From Strigamia acuminata (taxonomy: Eukaryota; Arthropoda; Chilopoda; Geophilomorpha; Linotaeniidae): a DNA stretch of 64,000 nucleotides. The translations under genes and the position numbers were made by a program. Below the pieces are notes generated by a model. The model ran no database searches. It worked only from the letters and a program-made list of their open reading frames with translations, and was not told the origin of the DNA. The stretch is from NCBI GenBank assembly GCA_949358305.1, contig CASHSZ010000001.1, positions 216,501 through 280,500 on the forward strand, written 5' to 3'. Positions 54,953 through 64,000 of the stretch are shown here, piece after piece (position 1 is the first letter of the stretch; the number at the start of each line of letters is the position of its first letter).

Positions 54953-55239
54953 ATGTATAATTCTGATAAGTAACATTTGATTCATTATTTTTTTTATTAT
55001 ATTAGCATAACAGTTTATCACATGATATCCAAAATAAAAACAACATTGGATAAACCACTGATTGTTACAATTATTTAATAAATAAACATTTTTGTTTAGA
55101 AATTTTTTTGTTAATAAATTTTTCTGTTTAGAATTTTTTTTGTTAATAAATTTTTTTTTTTAGAATTTTTTTTTTTAAATTAAAGAATTTCGCACAAATT
55201 CTTTAATGTTATTTTCATGGGAATGACAACTTGTTTTGT
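54953..55239. other. AT-rich spacer
   Basis: T-rich runs of TTTAGAATTTTTTTTGTTAA type near 55090-55180. No coding signal. Confidence 0.4.
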
Positions 55240-55870
55240 AATAGCTTTAACATAATCAGGTGTGACCGTTTGGTCACTGTGGATAGCCACGGTGTCCCAC
55301 GTCACTCCACACACTGCTCTCTGGCGCCTGGTCACACCACTTGCGCGGTAGACTGGCCCAGTGGGGAAGGAGGGAGCTGAGTTGTGTGGGGAAAGAGAGT
55401 GTGAGCCAGAGAGAGAGAGAGCTTGAACAGCACAGGATGAGGATGTGTGCTCTTGAGGTCTCTCAGCCAACCTGGGCAGTGCAGTGCCCCAGTTGACTCT
55501 GCTCTTCTCCCATTCACCACTGTGACGCTCAATGACAGGGAGATGCAGGGAGATGCAGGGAGATGCAGCCTCGATGAGCGGCTACATGGGCAGCTAGGTA
55601 AGTACCACAGCAGAATGTATCATGCCAACCGGCCACGTCACTCACGGGCAAACCGCCCTGTGAGTGGTGGGACGGTTGTAGGTGTGGTGTGCCCTTTGGC
55701 ACCAGCACGGGTGATGGGTACTCCGACCACTAGACAACGGATTAAAGACCAAAACCAACAATCCAGAGTCCCTGTCTCCATTGTTACGTGAAGGTCCGGT
55801 CCCACCCACGGTAATCATTCCCCAGATTGCCGTGAGAGAGACGCCCCGTCACACAGGAACTTCATCAGGA
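55240..55870 (-). repeat. copy of the 21.2-22.5 kb repeat, inverted
   Basis: Uninterrupted relative of 21240-22510 in the opposite orientation: CCCAGTGGGGAAGGAGGGAG, GACTCTGCTCTTCTCCCATT and GACCGTTTGGTCACTGTGG match with changes. A small GGGAGATGCA triplication occurs near 55540. Confidence 0.6.
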
Positions 55871-56880
55871 TTTTCATTGGTGCCAGTGTTTTGTTGAGAA
55901 TGTCTGTAGTATCAGTTAGGATAGTTTTCAGTTTAGATTGTTGGAAAATTAAAGAAACTGTATAAAGAAATAAGCTTACATAATTTTTATTGTAACAAAA
56001 TAATCTTCATTCACCAGATTCAATCTCATCATCATGTACAATGACATAATCAGCTAATATGTTAGAAAATTTATCAAATAGTAAGTCTTGTATTAACATT
56101 TCTCTTCTATTAATTTGGCTTTCCTATAGACCAAGCTCCAGTTGTAAACATCTCATTTTCATGGTCATAGTAATGGATGGCAGAATTATAAACCTACACA
56201 AGAGCTTAAATAATATTTAATTTTATTATTTACAAAACAGTAATTATTTTCTTTAATCTTACCAAGAAGCAATGTTAGTGGAAATGATGTCATTAATGAT
56301 GACCGTGTGACCAGAAAACAACTCCAGAAAAAATATCTTAGTTCTGGATCAGTGAGCCAGAACTATTTTCCTGGAGTTGTTGCTCAGCAACCAGTTGTTT
56401 ACCATATCCCCACATGAGCCTTTTCACTCAAAATGTCTATTAGGGCCCAAAAAGAGTACAGATTTGGGGCAATTACCATGGTTAATCAGCTGACTAGCTT
56501 ATAATTTTAGACAATTATTAAGCTCACTTTAGACATCATTTGGCCAAAAATAAAGCCAAAATCTAAAATAGCTTATTTATGTGCTCCCCTTGTTAGTGTT
56601 TAAGAGACATGTCTTGGTAAACAGCTAGGTGAGAAATAATTATTGTAGGTGCGTTAGCCCAGAAGTAACCTCTGATCACATGATTGATAAATTGATCAAC
56701 TGTGATCAGAGGTGGGGCAAAAATTAATAAGGTGATTGTTGGAAAAATGCCCTCCGCAAATAGCTTGTTTGTGTATACATTAGGAAGGATGATGAGTTGG
56801 CAGAACTAAATAAAATACAAATAAAATAAAATAGGAAATAATAAAATGGAAAATTCTAAAATTAAAATAGATGTGAAAAC
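55871..56880. other. unassigned spacer
   Basis: No gene or recurring element. One imperfect stem, CAACTCCAGAAAAAATATCT... paired with CCAGAACTATTTTCCTGGAG, lies at about 56320-56382. Confidence 0.4.
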
Positions 56881-57240
56881 CATACCAGTGACAGTATATT
56901 CATGCGCAACGTCAATAGCTTTTTATTTCCTTAATGTCATTCATACTAACATACCAGTAAGGCAATTTTTGCCAAGTGGTTTCCAATACAGGTGGCATCT
57001 ACATAAAATATGAATTGCTTTACAGTTGTCGTGATCCTGTCTTACGGTCAGGGGCGAGAGTACTTTCTCCCATTGGTTGTGGGATTAGTGATCGGATATG
57101 ACATCATACGGGACACTACACCTCAACCATCAACATCACCTGGCGAGTTGGGGTTGGATCGGGCCATGTGGGTTCCGTGTTGCAGTTTCTGGTTATCGGT
57201 CACAATGTCCTCTATCCACCCCAATTCGGTTCAAAGTTAG
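56881..57240. repeat. second copy of the 49.2-49.9 kb repeat
   Basis: See 49190: shared blocks GCTTTTTATTTCCTTAATGT, CATTGGTTGTGGGATTAGTG and GGCGAGTTGGGGTTGGATCG. Confidence 0.6.
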
Positions 57241-58040
57241 ACTGACAGTGAATAAGTTTTGCTGTGTTCTGTTGTTGTTAGTCCTGTTTTAAAGGCGGGA
57301 AATCCGCTGAGCTTAGGTGACAGCTGCAGCCAATGGCCATAGAAGCCCGCTCCACCGAAGAAGAAACGACCCCTCTAGAAAGTGACGCAGAAAGGGGTCA
57401 CCCACAAAATGTCTCTGAAGGCGACACACTGTATTCTGGGTCACCACAACTTAAAAAGTTCAACATTAAGAGCTTGGGTTTTGTGCTCCGCTTAGTGTCA
57501 GACACCCGAAATAACCAAACCGCTGCCACAAAATTTGAAGCTACGCTATGTTAGCTTCTTTGAAAGATAATGAAGTTCTCTTGGGAAAAGAGGTTGATTC
57601 TGCCCAGTCCACTGCAGCACAGGTTTCTGGCTCTCATTCATGATGGTCATGTTGGGGTGGTATCCATGAAGGGTAGACCCAAGTGGTGGTAAACTATTAA
57701 CACTTTGATGCATAAAAATAAAATGCACATATGACATTACGCATTTAGGAACATTTTAATGTCCTTAGGTTAGAGCTCCATTCAGTTTGTTTTTAGTTAG
57801 CTACTACGTATTCGTATTCGTACCAGAATAATAAAACGGTTTCAAGTGACAAGAAACACGAAACCAAAACCAGAATAATCTCTGTAACTTCCTGTTGTCA
57901 GGATATATATAGTCTTGGTTGGATTAAAAGATTTAACCCATTTTCCAATAAGAACATGGGTTCCTTGATTCCCGTATAATCCCGTGATCCAGGGACTGGA
58001 TACAGAGGAATATTTCAAGGATTGTACTTAATTCTAGATA
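57241..58040. other. unassigned spacer
   Basis: Several short open frames, none recognisable or supported by splice structure. Confidence 0.4.
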
Positions 58041-58155
58041 TGGAACAGGAAGTGGATACCTGGGACAGGAAGTGGATACCTGGGACAGGAAGTGGATACC
58101 TGGAACAGGAAGTGGATACCTGGGACAGGAAGTGGATACCTGGGACAAGAAGTGG
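58041..58155. repeat. 20 bp minisatellite
   Basis: Five full units of TGGGACAGGAAGTGGATACC (58041-58140) and a sixth cut short at AGTGG by the LTR at 58156. Confidence 0.95.
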
Positions 58156-59223
58156 TGTAATGAGCTCAAATTTCACTATAAAATAATAGTGAAATTTCTT
58201 TCTCATTGGTGCCGCATCGGGACTTATCAAAATTCTACTAAAACTCAACTCTAAAATCTTAACTGACTAATCAAAGAAGAAATAATCACTAATTAGTTCT
58301 TAAATAAAGGAAAAAGATTTATTCTTGGCTTGAATAAACTAATAGTAAAATACAATTAAATAATAGGAATTAAAGGTAAAAGTAATAATAATTGAAGGTA
58401 AAATGGCGAAAATAATACAAAATAGCGGCGATGGCTTGTCGCTCGCTCTCGAACTTCGTTCTTCACTCGACGCTCGCTCTCGAACCTCGTTCTTCACTCG
58501 ACGCTCGCTCTCGGACCTCGATACTCGCTCTCGGACCTCAATGCCCGCTCCAAACCTCAAAACGGCGTCCAAACTTCACTCTTTACTCACGATGTTCATT
58601 CCTGGTTAAACCGGACAAATTTCCGAATTCTTGGTGACTTGAACTCGGACACAATTCCGTTTCTTCTCTCTCAAAACTCGCAACAGATTCGGACACAATT
58701 CCGACTCTTCTTCTTCTCTCAGCTGGCATTTGCTCTGCGCGAATTGTTGAATCTCGCAACTCGCTCGTTGCGAACAAATCCCTCCTAACAATGGCTGTTA
58801 GGCAAGACTGAAATCCCACTGTGGCTTTGCTCACAGCAAGAAAAGGAAAACTCCCGCTGTGACTGGTTTCAACAGTAGGAAAAGCTCCCACAACAATATT
58901 CTATTGTTGCAAGAAGTGAGTCTCAGTACTCAAGAACATCTCAAAACTACTCAAAGTAAATTGGGTTTGCAGTGGCAGTCTTAGGGTGTATTTTTCTCAA
59001 AAGTTGATCACAGACTGAAGATTTTTTCTCATTCTCTGCAGGAAGCATTTCCTGTTACAGGAAGCTTATGGGCTGGTTGCCCTGGCAACCACCCTCATGT
59101 CTTCAAGTTATGCCAGACTTCCTGTTCAGGCATAAAAAATAAACTCAAATAAAAATATGAAATATATAAAATATTTCCAGACACATTTCTGTTCTTCATC
59201 TAGTGACCACTAGGGTCACTACA
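58156..59223 (-). repeat. 3' LTR of the pol-less element
   Basis: Minus-strand TGTAGTGACCCTAGTGGTCA... to ...GAGCTCATTACA, with TG/CA ends. It includes a CGCTCGCTCTCGAACCTCG tandem block (about 58438-58555) and AATAAATC on the minus strand (58316-58323), a possible poly(A) signal. Confidence 0.85.
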
Positions 59224-59240
59224 CTTCCCCCCTTTTTGGG
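59224..59240 (-). other. polypurine tract before the 3' LTR
   Basis: Minus-strand CCCAAAAAGGGGGGAAG lies directly against the LTR start. Confidence 0.85.
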
Positions 59241-59259
59241 AAGTTAGTTCCTAACTTCT

Positions 59260-60852
59260 CTAAACTTCATCGTCGTATCCCGAGGCGAAATCCATAACTG
59301 GGATATCGGACTCGGACTTCAAAATTTTTGGTAGACCTCTTGTCTGGTCAATCTTTGCTCTGGACAACCCACTATTTAATCGAGCTGGTTGATTGACTTG
59401 CATTAGTTCGCCTTGGGATTTCGTTGGATCATTCCTTGTCGTCACCGATTGATTTTGTCCAGTAATTGCAACTGTTGTCCTGCTCCCAGGGCTAAAATTC
59501 TGCCAACCGCTTCTTCCGGCATATTCTTTCAATTGTCCGGTCCAGTTGACTTGAATAGGCAATTGGTCTTCAGTTGTGTGCTCAAACGATTTGGAACAGG
59601 CATCTTCCAAAACTTTGCCTGAGCCAGCTCGATCATTCTGAGTTTTAACATTCATTTCTGGTGTTGTCGCCACTAATTGTTGTTGCACAGCTGATGCGTT
59701 TGTTGCTTCAAAATTCAATGGCTTTTGGCTTTCCATTAATGTGATTTTATTCCCTGCAATCTTCTCAATTTCAAGCCACTGCTTCTGGATTTCCGGTTGA
59801 GTGTTTGGCAAATCTACATGTTGAATTCTGAACTCCTCCAATAAAAAACTTGCAACTGGCTGTTTTCCTTCAGATGTACTCTTAATTGTAACTGTAGTGG
59901 GCACTGTAGCTCTGCTGTCTGAATTGCTACAATCAGATTTTTTAACAGTATCTGAAAAATTAATCTTGGACTTATTTCCAATTGCAACTGCACTGACAAT
60001 ATGTTTCTGTAGGTCAGTTGATTCAGTGTAGCTTGCGTGACTAAGCTTCATTGCAGTTTTAACTTCACTGGACTCCATGAAGTGTTGATCAACTTGGATT
60101 ATTTGATTTGGTTGCTTTTCCAATAAATTAATTTTTGAAATGTTTTCAGTTGTGATTGAGCTGGCAGCAAATTTTGGTAACTCAATTGATTGAGTGTTGT
60201 GTTGCTTCAAGTCAATTCTCTGCAAAGTTTTTTCCAAAATTCTGTTTTCTTTTTCTGTTGGTCGTGGACCTTGTTTTTCAATTTGACCAATTGATGTTAA
60301 TACTTGGCAATCTTGATTTTCTGGTCGTCCTTTCAATCCTGTATTTGTATGCTGTTTACTGCAAAGCATCTTGTAATCATCTGTTTGTAGAGGTTTTTCA
60401 TTTTCATGTTCACTCCTTGTATCTCCAGATGTTTGGATTGTTTCTACCAGTTTAACTTCAGACCTTTCCTCTAATTGAATCAATTGCTGTTTAGCTTGGA
60501 TTCTTTTCTTTGGCAGCTTCTCCACTTTTTCTTTGGTGTCTTGAGTTTCATTTGCCAAATCCAGTCGCTGATAACAATTTTTGATCAAAATTTTCACTTC
60601 CTGTAGGTCCTCAGAAGTTATATTTTCCAGTATGTTCTTCAGAGCCACGATGAAATATTTGGAGGGCCACTCTGAATTCTGCCGACATAATTTCGGTGAA
60701 AACGTGGAATCTTGTAACATTACATTATCTGTCAGTCGTTTGATCACTTTTCGAAGTTGTTTTCGAACAATTTTCGTTTCTCGAACCAGACATTTATTTT
60801 CTGATTTTCTAGGATTCCTGGATGAATTTTGATTCTTTTTCTCTTTTTCCAT
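59260..60852 (-). CDS. ORF2 of the pol-less LTR element
   Basis: 530 aa from ATG at 60852, in the middle of the run AAGAGTGATGGAAAAAGAG. No recognised domain. The N-terminal 110 residues are basic and may be folded (LVRETKIVRKQLRKVIKRL, KYFIVALKNILENI, LQEVKILIKNCYQRL), with helical character. The rest is Gln/Lys/Glu/Ser/Thr-rich and probably disordered, and the protein ends DFASGYDDEV. It starts 15 bases after the ORF1 stop, the gap being filled by a second polypurine tract. It may be translated by reinitiation or from a spliced RNA. It is not a Gag that I can recognise, as there is no zinc knuckle. Confidence 0.7.
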   Translation of the reverse strand: MEKEKKNQNSSRNPRKSENKCLVRETKIVRKQLRKVIKRLTDNVMLQDSTFSPKLCRQNSEWPSKYFIVALKNILENITSEDLQEVKILIKNCYQRLDLANETQDTKEKVEKLPKKRIQAKQQLIQLEERSEVKLVETIQTSGDTRSEHENEKPLQTDDYKMLCSKQHTNTGLKGRPENQDCQVLTSIGQIEKQGPRPTEKENRILEKTLQRIDLKQHNTQSIELPKFAASSITTENISKINLLEKQPNQIIQVDQHFMESSEVKTAMKLSHASYTESTDLQKHIVSAVAIGNKSKINFSDTVKKSDCSNSDSRATVPTTVTIKSTSEGKQPVASFLLEEFRIQHVDLPNTQPEIQKQWLEIEKIAGNKITLMESQKPLNFEATNASAVQQQLVATTPEMNVKTQNDRAGSGKVLEDACSKSFEHTTEDQLPIQVNWTGQLKEYAGRSGWQNFSPGSRTTVAITGQNQSVTTRNDPTKSQGELMQVNQPARLNSGLSRAKIDQTRGLPKILKSESDIPVMDFASGYDDEV

Positions 60853-60856
60853 CACT

Positions 60857-60870
60857 CTTCCCCCCTTTTA
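60857..60870 (-). other. second polypurine tract, between ORF1 and ORF2
   Basis: Minus-strand TAAAAGGGGGGAAG nearly repeats the tract beside the 3' LTR. A third, weaker AAAAAAGGGGGAAAA lies at about 63768-63782, in the leader. Confidence 0.7.
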
Positions 60871-63687
60871 TGGAAATGGTTGAACTTGTTCATCAGTTTC
60901 AAAATCTACACTTTTTGGAAAAAGCAATGGATTTTCTTCTAAGTTTTCAAAAATCAAATTTTCTGTGTCCGATTCGATAATTTTTTCTGCAATCTGTGCA
61001 TCATCTTGGTTCTTCTTATCATCAGAATTTTGTGTATCCTGTAGAGGTTGCGCATTTTTGTGAGCTTGCATTTTGTCCGATTTGGACGCACTTTGTGTAA
61101 TTCCTGTATTTTCAACAACCTGTGTGTCTTCTGCACGTTGTGTGTCGTCTGTACTGTGCACACTTTTTTCTTCTTGTTGTCTACCATCTATGGCTGTTTT
61201 TTGATCACTCAAATTTTCAAAAGCAATTGCTCTTTGATGGTGACGATCATTTTCGTTTGGCCAGCCTTCCCTGCATGTGTCAACTTGTGTTTGATCAATT
61301 TCTCTGTTCGTTTTGGACACTCTGATGTCATCTGGTTCTAGAATGGTGTCACTTGTTGCAGGTTGATCATGACCCAATTGAACTTGATTGTTCGACTCAC
61401 GTTGGAGGTTCTGCTGGTCCATGACATCAAATAACATTTTCTTCGGCGACGTTACTGTTCGTTTATGTTTTCTACGATTTTCTGTATCGTCATTCCCTCG
61501 CTTTACTGAATTTCCTGCCGAATCTGCAGTTGTCTGTTCAACTTTCGACTGATGCATGACACTTGCTGTATTCCTAACTGGTGGACACTGTGACTGTGCC
61601 ATGAACCGCAGCTCTTGTGAATATTGTTTTGCCTTTTTTGCGTCTTCCTGAGCTGGTGGAGATGCTTTACGACAAAATTCGTTTTTAACATGCAATGATG
61701 ATTCCATTGTCTTCTCTTCTACGACGAGTGCTTGGTTAATGCTGTCAGTCTTTTCCATTTTTTCAGAAGGTGTCTTTTTTGCAAAATTAATCGAAAATGT
61801 TTTCATTTCTAGAATTAAGCTTTTCCTCGATTCAGACATTGTTTCTGTTTCTTCACCAGATGTAGATAGCCTTTTTAATGCCTTCTTGACTGCATCCATT
61901 GCTACTGGCAATGACAATTTTTTGGCAACTTCAGAAAACCTTAAGTCCACTGGTGAGTTGTGTCTTTTCCTTGTGGTTACCTCAGCACTGGTCCCATATC
62001 TTAAAATTTTCTGGTCATCTCTGGATTGACGTTTCGTCTCTGCAGGACTGTCTCTAGTTTCGGTCTGTAAACGGCGACGTACTTCTTGTAATTTAAGTCG
62101 GGTTGGCGAGCGTACTGCTGATAATGCCGTGCTGTCAACTGATTTTCTGGTCGAAGTCTTCTTATCCGCCTTTATTAAACAACCTCTTTCTTCGGTTATT
62201 TCGATTGGTTCTTCGAACAACAATTTCGTGAGATCGCTTTTGCTTCGTGGAATGGATTTTGCATTTTCAGATAATGAACGTACTGGAGATGTGGTGCGCG
62301 ATACGTAATGTCTTCGTGATTGTACTTTGTTGGCTTCAAATTTATTTTGTGTTTCGCGTATTTCAAGCTCCATTCTTATTTGCGCGAGTTTATTGTCCAA
62401 TTTGGTTTCACGTTCCTTGCGCTCTTCCACAAGTAATTGCTCCTGTAGTTTTTGCTCTTCTAATCTGTAACATTCCCTCCGCTGATCTCGATCATTCGCC
62501 GCAGCTATCCATGCAGCATATTCCTCGTGGGACATTGGTTCATTTATGTGGCAATAACATGCTTCATGCGTAATGTCTAGCATCCGGTCTTGTACTTCTC
62601 GCAGCTTGAGACGTGTTGGCGAAATTATTCTTTTCAACTGTGTCAAGTCGGTCCTGCAACTGGGTGAGAATCTTGCGCGATTTAGCAATAAACACTTTTG
62701 ACATGTGGCACGTGGTACGCATTGTTTTGGTGATTGCACTGTTTGCATTGTTAAATCCACTGATTCCTGGGCACTCGAGGGAGATTTTGCTAGACTTTCA
62801 TCCGTTTGTTTCAAGACGAATTCTTGTTCTTTTATTGCGTTTGCTGGTGAACCAAAGTTATACGACTCATTTCGATAAGAGTAACCATACTCGTTTTGCT
62901 GACACGCTTTGTCTTTGAAATGTGATTCACTTTTCTGGCGGGCTTCGTCCTGATAACGCGACTCATTTCGCTGATTTGAGTCCTCGTTTGGACGTGAGTT
63001 GTTCTTAAAACGTGATTCACTTCTGTGGCAAATTTCGTCATGATAATGCGACTCAATTCGCGGATCTGAATTTTCGCGTTGACGTGATTCGCAACAATAA
63101 CGCGACTCGTTTCGCGAATGTGAGTCCTCTTGTTGACACTCTTTGTCACGGTAGTGCGACTCATTTCGCGACTGGAAGTCCTCGTATTGGCGGAAATCGT
63201 CTTTGAGCGAATGTTCTCGTGACGTAGAAGGACCATGTTCTTCTTTTCTTTGATTAACTTCGCTTCGACTATCAAGTCCCGAATCATTTCGGTTATCATA
63301 TCGAATGTCGTATTTTGGTATATCCTGATCTCGTTGATCGCATCTTCTTTGATAGTTCTGTGGTGAAGAAGAATGACGCATTTCATTTTTATCTCTTGAT
63401 TGCCGTGTCTTATGGATTGTTAATGTACCACTTCTACTCTGGCTGACTTGTAGTTGGTGGTCAGCCATCTTGATTGTAAAACCTTGGAAAAAATTTTCTT
63501 GATCCCGTTGAACAATCTTGGAATGTTTTCTGTCATCTGTGTTCTTAATGGCAATCGGAGACGACATATCTTCTGTGTGGTGTAACAATCCCAAATGTGG
63601 TGGCAAACTATATCTTTTCAATCGCAATGATGATTGTTGAACTTCCATGGTTGGTCTTTGTACTTGTTTCTTATGATGATCAGACAT
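60868..63687 (-). CDS. ORF1 of the pol-less LTR element
   Basis: 939 aa from ATG at 63687. No known domain. Residues 172-275 are imperfect repeats around SRNESRYRDE-type units rich in Arg, Glu, Ser and His. A Cys/His cluster (CQKC at 329-332, CYCH at 377-380) could bind metal. Residues 400-450 form a Glu/Arg-rich coiled coil. A motif, SPTRLKLREVQDRML, recurs at 527-540 (SPTRLKLQEVRRRL) and 578-591 (SPVDLRFSEVAKKL). This looks like a three-fold repeated helix that could bind protein or nucleic acid. The C-terminal third is disordered and ends ETDEQVQPFP. It could be a highly diverged Gag-like structural protein or a captured host gene; I cannot tell. Confidence 0.72.
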   Translation of the reverse strand: MSDHHKKQVQRPTMEVQQSSLRLKRYSLPPHLGLLHHTEDMSSPIAIKNTDDRKHSKIVQRDQENFFQGFTIKMADHQLQVSQSRSGTLTIHKTRQSRDKNEMRHSSSPQNYQRRCDQRDQDIPKYDIRYDNRNDSGLDSRSEVNQRKEEHGPSTSREHSLKDDFRQYEDFQSRNESHYRDKECQQEDSHSRNESRYCCESRQRENSDPRIESHYHDEICHRSESRFKNNSRPNEDSNQRNESRYQDEARQKSESHFKDKACQQNEYGYSYRNESYNFGSPANAIKEQEFVLKQTDESLAKSPSSAQESVDLTMQTVQSPKQCVPRATCQKCLLLNRARFSPSCRTDLTQLKRIISPTRLKLREVQDRMLDITHEACYCHINEPMSHEEYAAWIAAANDRDQRRECYRLEEQKLQEQLLVEERKERETKLDNKLAQIRMELEIRETQNKFEANKVQSRRHYVSRTTSPVRSLSENAKSIPRSKSDLTKLLFEEPIEITEERGCLIKADKKTSTRKSVDSTALSAVRSPTRLKLQEVRRRLQTETRDSPAETKRQSRDDQKILRYGTSAEVTTRKRHNSPVDLRFSEVAKKLSLPVAMDAVKKALKRLSTSGEETETMSESRKSLILEMKTFSINFAKKTPSEKMEKTDSINQALVVEEKTMESSLHVKNEFCRKASPPAQEDAKKAKQYSQELRFMAQSQCPPVRNTASVMHQSKVEQTTADSAGNSVKRGNDDTENRRKHKRTVTSPKKMLFDVMDQQNLQRESNNQVQLGHDQPATSDTILEPDDIRVSKTNREIDQTQVDTCREGWPNENDRHHQRAIAFENLSDQKTAIDGRQQEEKSVHSTDDTQRAEDTQVVENTGITQSASKSDKMQAHKNAQPLQDTQNSDDKKNQDDAQIAEKIIESDTENLIFENLEENPLLFPKSVDFETDEQVQPFP

Positions 63688-63928
63688 GATGTTAATTTTT
63701 AGTAGATAGGATAATGAAGAAAGAAATAGTTTAACTTAGAAAAATATCTTCTAAACTCTGTTAACCATTTTCCCCCTTTTTTGTTTGAGAACCAAAAAAA
63801 AAAATTCACACCTATTCTTACTACAAATCAAAAAATAGAAGTTCCTCAATCTAATTAACCTATCACAAAACAATTTTCCAAACAAATTAGGTTTCTCAAC
63901 TAAATAAAAGTTGTTAAGGTTCAAATCT

Positions 63929-63946
63929 TTCAGGCCCAGGCCCCCA
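63929..63946 (-). other. primer-binding site of the pol-less element
   Basis: Minus-strand TGGGGGCCTGGGCCTGAA follows the 5' LTR end after two bases. It shares TGGGGGYCTG with the gypsy element at 28461. Confidence 0.65.
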
Positions 63947-63948
63947 AG

Positions 63949-64000
63949 TGTAATGAGCTCAAATTTCACTATAAAATAATAGTGAAATTTCTTTCTCATT
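63949..64000 (-). repeat. 5' LTR of the pol-less element, 3' end only
   Basis: The last 52 bp of the LTR, the same as 58156-58207; the rest lies beyond the window. Confidence 0.85.

Larger units (their letters stand above)
58156..64000 (-). mobile_element. LTR retrotransposon without pol (partial, runs off the window)
   Basis: On the minus strand: the end of the 5' LTR (63949 to beyond 64000), a primer-binding site, ORF1 (939 aa), ORF2 (530 aa), a polypurine tract and a 1,068 bp 3' LTR (58156-59223). The two LTR ends agree over the visible 52 bp (TGTAATGAGCTCAAATTTCA... to ...TTTCTCATT). No reverse transcriptase, protease, RNase H or integrase motif is found anywhere between them. It would therefore need a helper element for movement. 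ORFs are open, so it may be young. Confidence 0.82.

Noticed and set aside
58403-58891. Short frames in the 3' LTR of the pol-less element
   Set aside because: Produced by the CTCGCTCTCGAACC tandem block; no conserved features.
60868-63687. ORF1 as a normal single-copy host gene
   Set aside because: It lies exactly between a primer-binding site and matching LTR ends on the same strand, which fits an element ORF better.

Overview
This is a 64 kb piece of an AT-rich animal genome, most likely an arthropod. Coding genes are split by short GT-AG introns, and TTAGG-type runs (the usual arthropod telomere unit) occur at the left edge and again near 23.28 kb. About half of the window is mobile DNA. 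No bacterial-type features, tRNA or rRNA genes were seen.

Left part (1-16.5 kb) holds four conserved single-copy genes, readable exon by exon. A RIN/Sprint-type Rab5 exchange factor (plus strand, 5' exons missing) is followed by a lysophospholipase-like 1 (LYPLAL1) hydrolase (plus). That gene meets tail to tail, only 39 bp apart, the ribosome biogenesis factor RRP15 (minus). Next comes serine palmitoyltransferase subunit 2 (SPTLC2, lace; minus). Their joined exons give uninterrupted frames of 992 (partial), 232, 264 and 503 codons. The introns carry minisatellites, MITEs and a repeat holding a broken Argonaute 3' end.

Middle part (16.5-54.3 kb) is a tandem array of a secreted-protein family that I do not recognise: seven exons, a signal peptide, about 290 residues and conserved cysteines. 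Copy A (20.4-24.8 kb) is intact. Copy B (27.3-40.4 kb) is split by an 11.4 kb Ty3/gypsy LTR element. Copy C (45.75-47.1 kb) has lost exon 1 and is frameshifted. Copy D (51.4-54.2 kb) has a 1.55 kb inverted-repeat element in its signal-peptide exon and has lost a splice donor. A fifth, inverted fragment of exon 1 lies near 42.7 kb.

The gypsy element in copy B has two 610 bp LTRs in which I see no difference, intact gag and pol in a -1 arrangement, and an unusual third ORF that can be read through an intron and has no obvious envelope features. Around it lie four solo LTRs of a related type, each with a 4 bp target duplication (one imperfect), several hAT-type MITEs with 8 bp duplications, a Tigger/pogo-like MITE, and a foldback element with another hAT element nested inside.

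Right part (54.3-64 kb) is repeat-rich. From 58.16 kb to the window end it is occupied by a minus-strand LTR element with two long ORFs (939 and 530 aa) but no reverse transcriptase, protease or integrase. It has polypurine tracts both before its 3' LTR and at the ORF1/ORF2 junction. It looks like a non-autonomous element; its primer-binding site resembles that of the gypsy element, which could be its helper.
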